From: Nematostella vectensis
Lineage: Eukaryota > Cnidaria > Anthozoa > Actiniaria > Edwardsiidae
Assembly (NCBI RefSeq): GCF_932526225.1
Contig: NC_064040.1
Coordinates: forward strand, 7,351,181 to 7,415,180
DNA length: 64,000 nt
Reading direction: 5' to 3'
A program made the translations under genes and the position numbers. Below the pieces are notes generated by a model. It saw only the letters and a program-made list of their open reading frames with translations, had not been told where the DNA came from and searched no databases. Within the stretch, counting starts at the first letter, position 1. Each line of letters opens with the position of its first letter. This document shows, piece by piece, positions 13,201 to 23,800 of the stretch.

Positions 13201-16200
13201 GTTAACATGGTTTATAACATTTATGGGCGACGTGTTCTTACATTTATGGTTGACTGTTTATTACATTTATGGGCGATGTGTTATTACAATAATTATGGTT
13301 GTTATAATATTTATGGGTGCCTGTTATTACATTTATGGTTGTTATAACATTTATGGGTGATACAGACCCACTACAAGGCTAAAAAATAATAAATATATGC
13401 TCTAATAAATCATATATGTATATATATACTAGTTAATACTATTGCTACCCATATTTGCAGCTTTTACAGTAATCTGCATGAAAACCCTACCTTTAACATG
13501 AACACTGAAGTATGAATTGATATAAGATTCGGCATCCTTTAGCCCAATCCTATCAATGCGAACAGTTAGGCGGTGAAATCCTTCTTCATATGGTATCCGT
13601 GGTAACAGAGTGCCACCTTCTCCTACAAAACATTGACAGGATTGCCAAAATTCCCATGCCTGTTAGCGAAGAGGGGGATGGGATCAGGGGGTTACATAAC
13701 ATGACAAGATTGCCAAATCCATTATTGTTAGCAAGAGAGGGTCTGGATGAACCCCCAATTTGACAAGGAAGGTCTACTCAAATAAAGGAAAAGGCAATGT
13801 AGCAGCTCTTGAAGCAAGGAGGAGATACCTTGATTGAAATCCATTTTTTTCTACTATCAAATCAAGTTGTTGTCTTAAATACTCTAGACACACTATGGGT
13901 CTAGGTTAAAATGAAATGGGGTAGAGATAATTAATGTGTCTTATGCGTACCAGCCAACACCACTTCTTCATGGAATGGAGAATCCTCATCGACCGTTGCA
14001 CTAAGGAAATAGAAAGGATTTTGGTTGGCAATTTCTCTTCCTATTACCAGGGACGTTGACTCCCAGAATATTCCTGCTTTCTATACCTGTAGCCAAACCC
14101 TATCCCCAGGGGATACTGTGTTTTTAACCAAAAATAAAATACCACAATATATTCACTTTCCCCAATTTAACAATTCTACAAACAATGCAACTTCACATCA
14201 ACATGAATTGAATAGAAATATATTTCTGGTACATCTTTCATATGCTTAACTAGAATAGAAGAGTGTACTTTCTAGCCTGGTGTAAAATGCTAAATTAAAA
14301 AAAATACCTACACCTTTAAAATACTAAGCAAAGTTTTCAACCCCTAAAAATATAGAAAGAGGATGAAAAATCCAAACTTTTACTTTAATATTTTTGTACA
14401 AGCAATCTCCCAGGACCTCACCTTCTAGTGGGAACTTCAACCCTGACAGGAAAAGGCTCATGCCAGCCAACTATCAAATTTCTTAGCACTGAAATGAATA
14501 CAAAGTATAAAACATCTCCTTTAGAACTAAAGGACCTTTAATGATGGGCTTGAAGTCTCAAGAAAAAATAAACATGCATGGTCTGTTTCAACAGCCATCA
14601 AATCAATTGTGCAGAGGTGCAGAACTTCATTTCTTCACAATCTTGAATTGATAGTCTCCTTTTACAATTCCTTATGATCTACTTTTAATTCTTAGAGCCC
14701 TGCCCTATTGGCTGTTTCCAATGAATCTGTTTTGTTTAGAATAGATACTAAATAATTGGCATGTTTCATGCCAAAATCCTACCTTCTCCAACTTTCTTTA
14801 TATCATCATATGTCATAGGATCCTGACCAGCAGTTGCCTTCAGCAAATCAGAAAATTAAACTATAACCTTTCTCTCAAATAAAATTAGCATAAAAAAAGC
14901 AAGATTGCATTGCTGTTTTTGCACAGGACATAGTGTTATTCAATATGTTATTTTTATTTGTGTCATATATATAGTCATGTCATTGGGTTGATAAGTTTGT
15001 ACTGTAACACATCGCCCAACACAGCTGGCTTTGCACAACTTCAGACTTAAAATCATTGCCAACAATTTGATGTTTTTAAGCATGAAACTACCCCCAAAAA
15101 AATCCCTGACAAATTCCCTGATAATTTACTATTAAGTTTGTCGCAATCAATAAAGTTTTATTGAAACAAGATCATTACCCCTCTTTATGTTCAAAACTAT
15201 TCCCTAAAACTTTTAGATTTCTCTAGTGTAGGTTTTCCCAACCGGGTCACATATTTAAAGGAAACAACATACATTAATACACTGTAAAATCATGGCAATT
15301 TTTTCAGTATCTTTAATAGAATAGTTCTGGATAGGAACAGTCAAGATTTTCTCCAAGGAAACTCAATGTCATGGACATGAAAGGTTCTAAAATAAAGCAG
15401 TTGCACAGTCCTTACACCTGCCGGGTTAAAAAAAACAGAAGATAAAAGTTTGTTTACCTGTGTTTGAAGTAATGTTTTACTCCTCAAGTCTAGACAGAGT
15501 GCTATCTTCAGTATCAGCTTCTGAAATAAAAAATAAAAATGAATACCTACTCTATGGTTAATTAGGAATAACTGGGGAAAATGTGGGGGCAGAAATCTTG
15601 TTTTCAATATTTCAGGTGCCTTGCCCCAAAAACAATAATATAGACTTATTTTAATCAACCGCTGTGAAACTAAATTCCATTGTGTCTATCCCCAAAGGAG
15701 CCATTGCTGTGAAAAAACAGACTTGCAAAATACCAAAGTTCATTTCGCTTTGGATTCTCTTTGACTACACGTTGAATGATACATTTTAGGACTGCCATTA
15801 TTTCTTCAACAGAAAATGGTCCACTTCTGATCCACAATAAAAATGGTACATTGGATTGGTAATGTTGAAAGTGGATTTGCATTTCAAAATTCAACATTTC
15901 TCGACCGTGTTCTAACAGGATTAAAGGGATTAGTCTCTTCTCAGTGCATATTTGTTGTGAGCAAAATGTTTCTCTTATGATACAAGTAATAGTTCAGAGC
16001 TTTTAATAAAATTACTTAGGAAAATGAAAAAAGCATTCTGTGAGCAAATTCCACTTAATCAAAAACATCATAAAAAAATAACGAGCCTTTCCATTATCCT
16101 TATTCATCCTGATTCATGAGTTTTTGAAGGGCGATAAAAATTTTTAGATGCACAGAAGGGAGCCAGCTCCACTCCTCATACTTTAAACATTTTTTGTGTG

Positions 16201-17439
16201 TTAATATGACTCAAGACTATTTATCTAGACAATAATATCTATCATATCAAGTGGCAGTACTTTTTGATCATCTTGGAACATCTTTTCCTGGACAGCAGTG
16301 AACTTATGGAGTTCTTTTGCAACTCTAAAAGATACAAAAAGATATACAATGAAGTATCGAAAACACCTAGGTTCTGTTGTATTCCAGGCAAAAGGGATAA
16401 TAACATTTGATAAATGTGATTAATATTACAGAAACTGTTAATATTATCTCAAAGAAGCTTGTGCCAAGTGTACACATGTGCTGAAGAATTGTTATGTTGG
16501 TGACATGTCATTTGGAACTTGACATTAGAGCACTGTGCTATGGTTAACATTGTTTTTGCTGGGATAATTCTAATGCTTGTTCTAACTTGTAACACTTTAT
16601 TTTAAGAATCACACAATTATGAGGCTGAGTGAATAATCAGCTAGCAGATTAGTAATGCTATGCGCGCGATGCATCTTGGGCCTAGGGCAGAACAAGTTGC
16701 AAAACCTTGGGGGCGGTTTGCAACCAGAGATATAAACACTATACACTGTACATGTTTAAAAAATAGGGCACTAGCTAAATATTGTATAAAAATATTTTTT
16801 AAGCAAAGAAATATCCACGACAACTTGATTAAACCAAGTAGCTGGGAGAGATATCTTTTGTGACTGGACATAAATTATTTATAAAATACTGAATAGATAA
16901 AACGCATTTCAAAAATTTTAGCAAGTTTTTAAAAACTAACATTGGCACATAAAAGATGCTAAAGATGAGAAACATGATATGAAAAAAGCTTATATTTTAT
17001 TTGATTGTTGGATTTCATTGTTTGTTAAAATAATGAACACTCTAAATATGTTTAAGCCTTTGGGTCATCAAAATAAATCTGCCACTTCTCGCTCAACAAT
17101 GTAGAACATCCCAAATATAAGAATAAACTCAGATTATCATATCCACTTATTGGACTGAATTAAAATTTACCCGTTCCCCAGCAGTCCTAAAGCCGAGGAC
17201 AAAGAATCAACAAAGCCCCTTCCTCTCTATAAAAGACGCAAATTATCGAGCCATTAAGCTTATATTGTTTGCGGTGTGCAGCCGGAACACTGACGCGGAG
17301 AGAATAGCCGAGATAGCAAACATGACACAAACCCGTTGTATTCCTCCGCAGCTTCAACCAGCTGACCCCACGAGTCGAAATCGGTCGCCTTTGTAAATGC
17401 TGCATACCACTTGTTGACTGTCCTAGATTTTTCAGTCAT
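4265..17439 (-). CDS. aida: AIDA (axin interactor, dorsalization-associated), complete, 10 exons
   Basis: Coding exons in transcription order: 17439-17333, 16324-16261, 15520-15458, 14837-14783, 14488-14422, 14000-13951, 13622-13491, 9432-9310, 9217-9100, 4361-4265. All have GT-AG borders and compatible phases; they sum to 876 nt, or 291 aa (human AIDA is about 306). Family landmarks seen: N-terminal helical domain with DFDSWGQLVEA; C2-type domain starting GGTLLPRIPYEEG and IDRIGLKDA, then QDTPVSNRKEGSYVVF, FFEFKHYKPKK and STKCFGFMEQDEI, ending KKLNLLTSKPLYLHL. In vertebrates AIDA binds axin and dampens axin-driven JNK signalling; the C2 domain binds phosphoinositides (family knowledge). The start at 17,439 is the first Met before the conserved domain. 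The exon 2 donor (AAA|GTACTG) is weak but gives perfect frame and alignment. Introns 7 and 9 are swollen by repeats. Confidence 0.95.
4619..8598. repeat. Tandem array, 50/52-bp unit, about 76 copies, in AIDA intron 9
   Basis: The unit begins AAAATGAACCATCTTCTTAA, continues CCACCAACAAAGGGGTCAAA and ends CGAATAACAC(AT). The first copies and a few near 8,190-8,400 are 50 bp, lacking the final AT; most others are 52 bp. Variants affect the same few sites (AAAGGGG, AACGGGG, AAAGGAAT, AAAAAAGGGG; CGAAT, CTAAT, CAAAT) and recur as blocks, so amplification copied groups of units. Unit length is not a multiple of 3 and no reading frame persists, so it is non-coding. Confidence 0.97.
8641..8695. repeat. 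Poly-C tract followed by an (AC)n microsatellite
   Basis: A run of C broken by one G (about 8,647-8,676) is followed by about nine AC dinucleotides. It borders the right edge of the large tandem array in AIDA intron 9. Confidence 0.85.
8788..8950. mobile_element. Short MITE-like element with degenerate TIRs
   Basis: The left end AGCAGGGCCGTAGCAGGGG is matched imperfectly by the right end CATGGCCTGCTACAACTCTG in inverted orientation. Two C-runs lie inside. The ends resemble those of the elements at 9,755, 38,332 and 55,450, which share a CAGG-CGTA-CAGG type terminus. Confidence 0.45.
9563..9700. mobile_element. Diverged partial copy of the 9.76-kb MITE family
   Basis: The segment reading GGTGCACATACCCTTGGCGGCC, then AAAAATGGGTCATTTCTTATT and GAATCTTCAAATACTAGGC parallels the interior of the better-preserved copy at 9,755-9,916. 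The ends are not clearly preserved. Confidence 0.5.
9755..9916. mobile_element. MITE-like element with about 16-bp TIRs
   Basis: Left end GCAGGTGCGTATACAGG and right end CCTGGGTACGCTCCTGC are inverted copies with a few mismatches. The interior GGCTGCCAAAAAGTGGGTCA and AAAGAATCTTCAAAT also occurs, reverse-complemented, at 38,332-38,469 and, diverged, at 9,563-9,700. It lies in AIDA intron 7 and has no coding capacity. Confidence 0.65.
10262..10391. repeat. CCCATAAATGT-type repeats left of the foldback boundary
   Basis: Short units ACCATAAATGTAATAA and CCCATAAATGTTATAA alternate here, as they do inside the adjoining foldback arms. Since the inverted arms begin at 10,392, this block is an extra copy outside the symmetric part, from unequal repeat expansion or a second truncated element. 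Confidence 0.75.
10392..13400. mobile_element. Foldback element with 0.8-0.9-kb inverted arms, in AIDA intron 7
   Basis: The left arm (10,392 to about 11,290) and right arm (about 12,590-13,400) are inverted copies. The outermost ~50 bp, starting GCATATATTTATTATTTTTT, are almost identical. Each arm has two layers: outer short CCATAAATGTNATAA units (10,433-10,670; 13,158-13,352), then inner units of about 125-145 bp containing TTGGCAGATGTCATGTAG, AAGGGGGTGCAACGATATGT and a palindromic CRE-type block. About 1.3 kb of unrelated DNA separates the arms. No transposase ORF is evident. Foldback (FB-like) elements with repetitive inverted arms are known in animals; no family is assigned here. Confidence 0.85.
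11925..12215. other. GC-rich hairpin-rich block in the centre of the foldback element
   Basis: A sudden CpG-rich island in AT-rich surroundings. It holds nested palindromes such as GCCCGCGGAGCGGGC, CCGCGGAGCCGCGG and GGGGGTTCTCCCCCC, and the motif GGTATTGCC near the left with GCAATACC copies near the right. The opposing short ORFs across it (about 11,769-12,110) show no protein-like features. Origin unknown. Confidence 0.55.
14489..14782 (-). other. AIDA intron 4, nothing further seen
   Basis: Plain AT-rich intron between exons 4 and 5 with consensus ends (GTAGGA donor, TTTCAG acceptor). No repeat or ORF stands out. Confidence 0.6.
16457..16586 (-). repeat. CpG-depleted copy of the 2.7-kb promoter, in AIDA intron 1
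   Basis: The segment aligns without net gaps to 2,721-2,850, in the same orientation and at the same length of 130 bp. All nine CpGs of the other copy are lost here, mostly as TG or CA (for example TACGCATGCGCGG against TACACATGTGCTG). Neither the neighbouring exon 1 nor the 3' flank is duplicated. Loss restricted to CpG is the signature of methylation-driven decay. Confidence 0.8.
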
Positions 17440-17815
17440 TTGGACGGGGGACAGGTCATCAAATCGTTCAATTTCTTGATAATCTTCAGCCCTTCCCCTC
17501 TCAACCTCCAACTCAGCCTGCGTGGCCGGGTATAAGACGCAAATGTTTGGTAGTCTGGGAACTAGACTCACGCTGACTTATGTTAATTCGCGCGGGCGCA
17601 TACCATATAAAACTATAAAACTAAAATTTCCGCTAAATTATATCTGTAAATGTAAACGAAAGCATTGGTTGGTAAGAAAAAATAGAAGCGAACAGTTTGA
17701 AACGATAAAAAACTGTATATGTTTTTAATGATGTTCTATAATGTTACCCGGCATGCTATGGGAGCGTGATACACATCCCGTCATGCGTCGCGTGACCCCA
17801 GTCTAGTAAACAAAC
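17440..17815. promoter_or_regulatory. Shared intergenic (putative bidirectional promoter) of AIDA and the PH gene
   Basis: The start codons of AIDA (minus, 17,439) and the PH-domain gene (plus, 17,816) are only 376 bp apart and divergent, so both promoters and 5' UTRs must share this interval unless upstream non-coding exons exist. It contains several CpGs (GCGCGGGCGC near 17,590; CATGCGTCGCGTGACC just before the PH gene ATG) and no TATA box I would trust. Confidence 0.55.
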
Positions 17816-20800
17816 ATGGCGGACCAAGGTAGTGGTGACGGTAACGAAGGGAGTGAAACTGTCGCAAAACAAGGATGGCTTTTCAAGAGAAGCAAGTTAT
17901 CAAAGAAATGGGATAAACAATGGTGTAGCATAAAGAAGAATCAGTTATTTTACGGTCCCACAACTGAAGTAAGTAAAAAAACATTTACTGAACATTGCTT
18001 GTCTTACCGTCATCTGGTCATTAGCGTATTTAGCTTTTGAAATCTAAGTTACGCTATCAGGCATTTATTGATGATGGGCATGAGTGAGTAGGAAATAGTG
18101 TAAAGGAACCAGAATAATCTGCTAAAAATGTCAACAGAACCAACGTCTGAAATGCTTAGGAATTTTAGCTATAAGTACTACTCTAAGTAAAATTTTGAAG
18201 AAAGTATTTTTTTCAAGGTGAGGCAGTACCATTTAACAATGACTCAATGTATTTTCTCTCTCATCCTCGGGAATCCAGGGCATCAAGGTCACAGACGGGA
18301 AAACAAGGCAAAATAAGGCCATTGGAAGGGGAGGGTGTAGGGGCGGGAGAGAAGAGAAAGGAGCAAGAAAACCCCCTGGGAGTCTGTTTTGTAAAAGCTA
18401 GTTCGAAAACGATTGAGAAATAACAGCCATCTCTTAAACCCCTTCGTTTCCTAATGACGAGCCTGTAACACTCAATTCTGCACCACACGCAGACACAGGA
18501 GCTGTCAAATCAAAATCACGAGCCGCATTACTCAAAACAGTCCTGAACAAAAGGTATATTTACTCGAGTAGTAGGGTTTTGGCGCAGCTGGCGCAACTTT
18601 TTGATCTCCCCAAATTTCATTCCAAAAGTGGCGCAAAAGTCTCCGCACACCTCCGCCAAGCCTCGCGACCTGCGCATGCGCGAGTTTGCTAGAGATCTCT
18701 TGCACGACCAAGCCCACCTGTCAATCACTTTGTCACGTGACGACCACGACCACCTGTCAATCACTTTGTCACGTGACGACCACGCCCACCTGTCAATCAC
18801 TTTGTAAAAAACCTGTCAATCACTTTGTCAAGGACCTGTCAATCACTTTGTCACGTGATAGCCACGCCCACCTGTCAATCATTTTGTAAAAAAACCTGTC
18901 AATCACTTTGTCACGTGATAGCCAAGCCCACCTGTCAATCATTTTGTAAAAAACCTGTCAATCACTTTGTCAAGAACCTGTCAATCATTTTGTAAAAAAC
19001 CTATCAATCACTTTGTCACGTGTCGCACCTAGGGGGAGCTCGAGGGGACTAGTCTCTCAGCTTCACATCTAAAAAAGCTTTTGAAAAGTGGTTTAAAGAC
19101 ATGGCTGGTTTGATAGAAATGGAGAACCTGAAGGTGAAAGATCTGAAAGCCCTCGCCAAGGAGCGGGGTATCCCAAGATATTACTGGATGCGGAGAGACG
19201 AGCTCGTCGGGGCGCTGACCAGCACGTCACCACCACCACCACCCCGACGGGTTCCTTTACCCAAACTTGTCAAAGGGCTGCCACGACCATCCCGCATTAC
19301 CCCGTCCAACACGTCGGAGAGTATTCTCGACGGCCCGATACCTGAGATTAATGTCCCTATTCTAAAACCCTCCCAACCCCCACGGAGTTCCCGCGTCCAA
19401 TCACTCAAGCATTTTGCAAACAGGGCGGCCAACTTGATCAAGAGCGAGTTAGACAAGTTTGCGGATTGGATACTATCTTATGTCCCTGAGCCCATCAAAA
19501 AGACCGTCAAAGAGGCTGCAGATAAACGGGTCGAACGTCTGAAGGAGAGGATTAAGCGTCTACACGAGGAGGTGGAAGATCGCTTCACACCCAAGGAACA
19601 ACAGACGGCGTTGAAGGGGTATCTTAAAACCCACGGAATAGCTGGGCAGAGAGGTTACGACCCCAAGACATTCATCGCCAGAATCAAACCGAAAGTCTTA
19701 GAGCTCATCAGTCAACAAAAAAAGCCTATCAAAGTGAAGTTTATCTTTACTTGCGGGTTTATAAAAGAGGATCCGGCTACAGCTCAGATCGAAGAAGAAC
19801 TGGGATATTTTCATACAGAAAAGCCCGAGATTGTGACAGAGTCGACTGATCTCTCTGATTTGTTCGATACGATGACAAATTATTTACTCGGATTAGTTGA
19901 GCTGTTCCAGAAGCAAGGCTCCGGATGGCAGTTTGACCAAGTGGAATACTTTGACATCAACATAGATCCCTTTGAACCGCTTTCTGGGTCTTCCTATATT
20001 CCGCTGCCGCCGAAACTAGCGTCTAAGAAGGCGATCATCAATGTTAAGAACGAGAATGATCACGAATGTTTCAAGTGGGCAGTAACCTCTGCTGTGTATC
20101 CTAGGGAGAAAGATCCTCAAAGGTTCAGTAAACAAATGATAGAGAACTCTGAGAAATTCGACTGGTCAGGGATAGAGTTCCCCGTCTCACTAAAACAGAT
20201 TGACAAGTTCGAGAAACAGAACCAGTATACGGTTAATGTGTTTGGATACGAAACCAAAATATATCCATTGAGAATCAGTGAGAAGGATCCAGATAATGCA
20301 ATCAACTTACTTCTCATCTCGGATGATGAGACGAATCATTACTGCTGGATAAAGAATATGATGAGATTAGTATCTACTCAAATTGATGAGTTTCATCATA
20401 CTCGTTTTTTATGCTGTAGATGTCTGAACTCGTTTCGGTGCAAACAATCATTAGAAAAACATTCTGAATGCTGCGGCAATCATGAAGCGGTTGGAATAGA
20501 GATGCCTAAGATAGATAAGGATGGAAATCTACCCCACATTAAATTCAAAAACTACAACAGAAAAATGCGTGTCCCCTTTGTTGTCTATGCCGACTTTGAG
20601 AGCTTCACAGAGAATATAGACACTTGCTCCCCAGATGGGAGTAAAAGCTTCACTAAGCAATACCAGAAGCACAAACCGTCTGGTTTCTGCTATCTCATCA
20701 AGTGTTTCGACGGAGATATATCCCCACCCGAGCTTGTACGATACACAGCTGAATCTCCAGACGAAGATATCCCACAGCTTTTCGTAGAGTCTTTGGAGTC

Positions 20801-23800
20801 AGACATTAAGAAAATTTACGATAAGTTCAGGTTCCCTAAGAAGGTGAAAATGACTCCGAAGGACAAAATCGCCTATAACGACGCCACTCACTGTCACATC
20901 TGTGAGGGTGAATTAGGGGGAGACAAGGTTTTGGACCATTGCCACCTCACCGGAAAGTACAGAGGTGCTGCTCACAACGCATGCAACTTAGATCACAAAA
21001 TTCCAAAGTTCTTTCCTGTTATCTTTCACAATCTGTCTGGGTACGACAGCCATCTATTTATCAAGAACCTTGGTACATCGGAAGGTAAAATAAACTGTAT
21101 ACCTAATAACGAGGAAAAGTATATTTCTTTCACAAAACAGATTGTAGTCGACAGTTTCACGAACAAGGAGGGCAACAAGATTGATGTTAAACGTGATATC
21201 AGATTTATCGACAGTTTCAGGTTTATGTCGGCCAGTCTCGACAGTCTAGTGGGTAATATGTCAAGGGAGTGCTTCAAAAACCTGGCGGAGTACTATGAGG
21301 GGGAGGAGCTCCAGCTGTTGTTGAGGAAGGGTGTTTTCCCTTACGACTGGTTCGACGGCTTTAGCAAGCTCGACGCAACACAGCTCCCACAGAGAGAGGC
21401 GTTCCACTCCAAACTCAACGACACCGACATATCGGAGGAGGATCACCTGCACGCGCGGAGAGTGTGGGAGGCCTTTGGGATGGGGACCATGAGGGATTAC
21501 CACAATCTGTACCTAGAGTCGGATGTGTTGCTTTTAGCTGACGTTTTCGAGAACTTTAGGGACGTTTGTCTCAAGAATTACGGTCTGGACCCCGCTTGGT
21601 ACTACACAGCGCCAGGGTTGGCTTGGGATGCAGCGTTGAAGACCACCAAGGTGAGGCTAGAGCTTCTAACGGACTATGACATGTTGCTCATGATTGAGAA
21701 GGGCATCCGTGGGGGTGTCTCCATGATAAGCAACAGACATGGGGAGGCAAATAACCCTTACATGAAGGAGTATGACCCTGACCTACCCACAAAATATATC
21801 ACCTACCTTGATGCTAACAATTTGTATGGCTGGGCGATGAGCAACCCTTTACCGACTCACGGTTTCAGGTGGATGGGTGACCAAGAGCTGTCAGGTTGGA
21901 GAGACCGCCCATGCATTCTGGAGGTTGACTTGGAGTACCCTCACCACCTACATGACTTACACAACGATTACCCACTAGCCCCGGAATCTATCGGGCTAGG
22001 CAATGTGGACAAGTTGGTCCCCAACCTTAACGACAAGACGAAGTACGTTATCCACCATGAGACTCTGAGACTTTATGTGAGTTTTGGGCTAAAAGTCACC
22101 AAGATTCACAGGGGTGTCACTTTTGAGGAGTCTGCTTGGCTGGAGCCCTACATTGACTTGAACACCGATCTGAGAGCCAAGGCGACAAACGATTTTGAGA
22201 AAGATTTTTTCAAGTTAATGAACAACTCCGTCTTTGGTAAGACTATGGAGAACATTAGGAACAGGGTGGACATTCGGTTGGTGACGGACGAGAAGCAGGC
22301 CAAGAAGCTCATATCAAAGCCGAACTATCAACACCGCACCATCTTTTGCGAGAATCTAGCCGCCATCCACATGAAGAAGACAAAGCTGATCTTCAACAAG
22401 CCTGTCTACTTGGGCATGTCCATTCTGGACCTGAGTAAGACGCTCATGTACGATTTCCACTACAACTTCGTCAAGCCTAAGTACGGTGAGGATGCAAAGC
22501 TCTTATTCACTGATACTGACAGCCTGATGTATGAGATCGAGACGAAAGACTTTTACGAGGACATCAGCGGGGATGTGAGGTCCATGTTCGACACCAGCAA
22601 CTTTCCGAAGGGTCACCCATCTGGTATTGAGGTGGGTGTGAACAAGAAAGTCATCGGAATGTTTAAAGATGAGGCTGGGGGCCAACAAATCACAGAATTT
22701 GTAGGACTGAGGGCCAAACTTTACTCGTACAAGATGGATGAAGGTGAAGAAGAAAAGAAATGCAAGGGCGTCAAGAGAGCAGTCGTCAAGAAGAGCATCG
22801 GTTTCGATGACTACAAGGATTGCTTATTTGGTAAGAAACCTCAGATGAGACTTATGAATGTCATCAGAAGTCATAAGCATGATGTTTACACTGAAACGGT
22901 GAACAAGGTCGCTCTATCTCATGAGGATGATAAACGGGTCATCTGTGATGATGGTATTCACACCTTCGCTCACGGTCATTTCAGAACGCTATTAGGTGGT
23001 GGCTCAGTATCTTCAGGGACGACTTGAAGTTCTTCCCTAACGAACGACCTCCTTGGAGCGCCTTCGGAGAGGTAGTACAACACAGGCTGTCCAACTGAAA
23101 CAACACTGCGTGATAGATCAAACACTTTTAAACTCCAAATAGGGTCTGTGGCTCGTCTGCGTTCACCTCCTTCCTCTTCTCCAGGAGCTAATAGATATCT
23201 AACTCTAACCCCTGGTGGTAGTCTAACTTCGTCAAGTCCAACAGGCCGCTTATACGTTGGAGGATCAATATCAACCTCTTTCAAACCAATAGATTTTACA
23301 GGCTCTTTGCCAGTAATTCTTATGGGTTGACTATTCAGAGTCTTCAAAACATCTGGCAATCGTTTCACCCAAACTCTGGACCGATCATCGCTAATCATTT
23401 CTTGAGCATACTGATGAGAAAACAACCTCTCCGCCAGTGTTCTATTGGCGCGTTCGACAAAAGCCTGTGCGCGATGGTTCCCAGCTTCGCTTCGCTGGAT
23501 GGTAACCCCCTTCTTTTTCATAATCTTCGTTACCTCTCCCCTAAATTCTGTCCCCGGATCGACAATCACCGTATGAGGCCATTTAAGTTTTCTGGAGTAT
23601 ATCTTTTCAAACCCTTTAGCAATTCCACTCGAATCCTTGGTAGTCAGTGCTTCTGCATCTTTATATCTCGAGGCAATATCAATCACGACCAACGCGTAAC
23701 GGTAGGTTTTTCTGCCTACGTTATCGTGGGGCATAAACAACAGATCGGCTTGGTGAATCTGATTAGGTTTATTCACAGTCCAATGCGGTCTGGGGACATA

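Noticed and set aside
15670..15897. AIDA exon candidate encoding an IMAVLKCIIQR-type helix
   Set aside because: Exons 2 and 3 (16,261-16,324 and 15,458-15,520) join in phase and align to AIDA without it.
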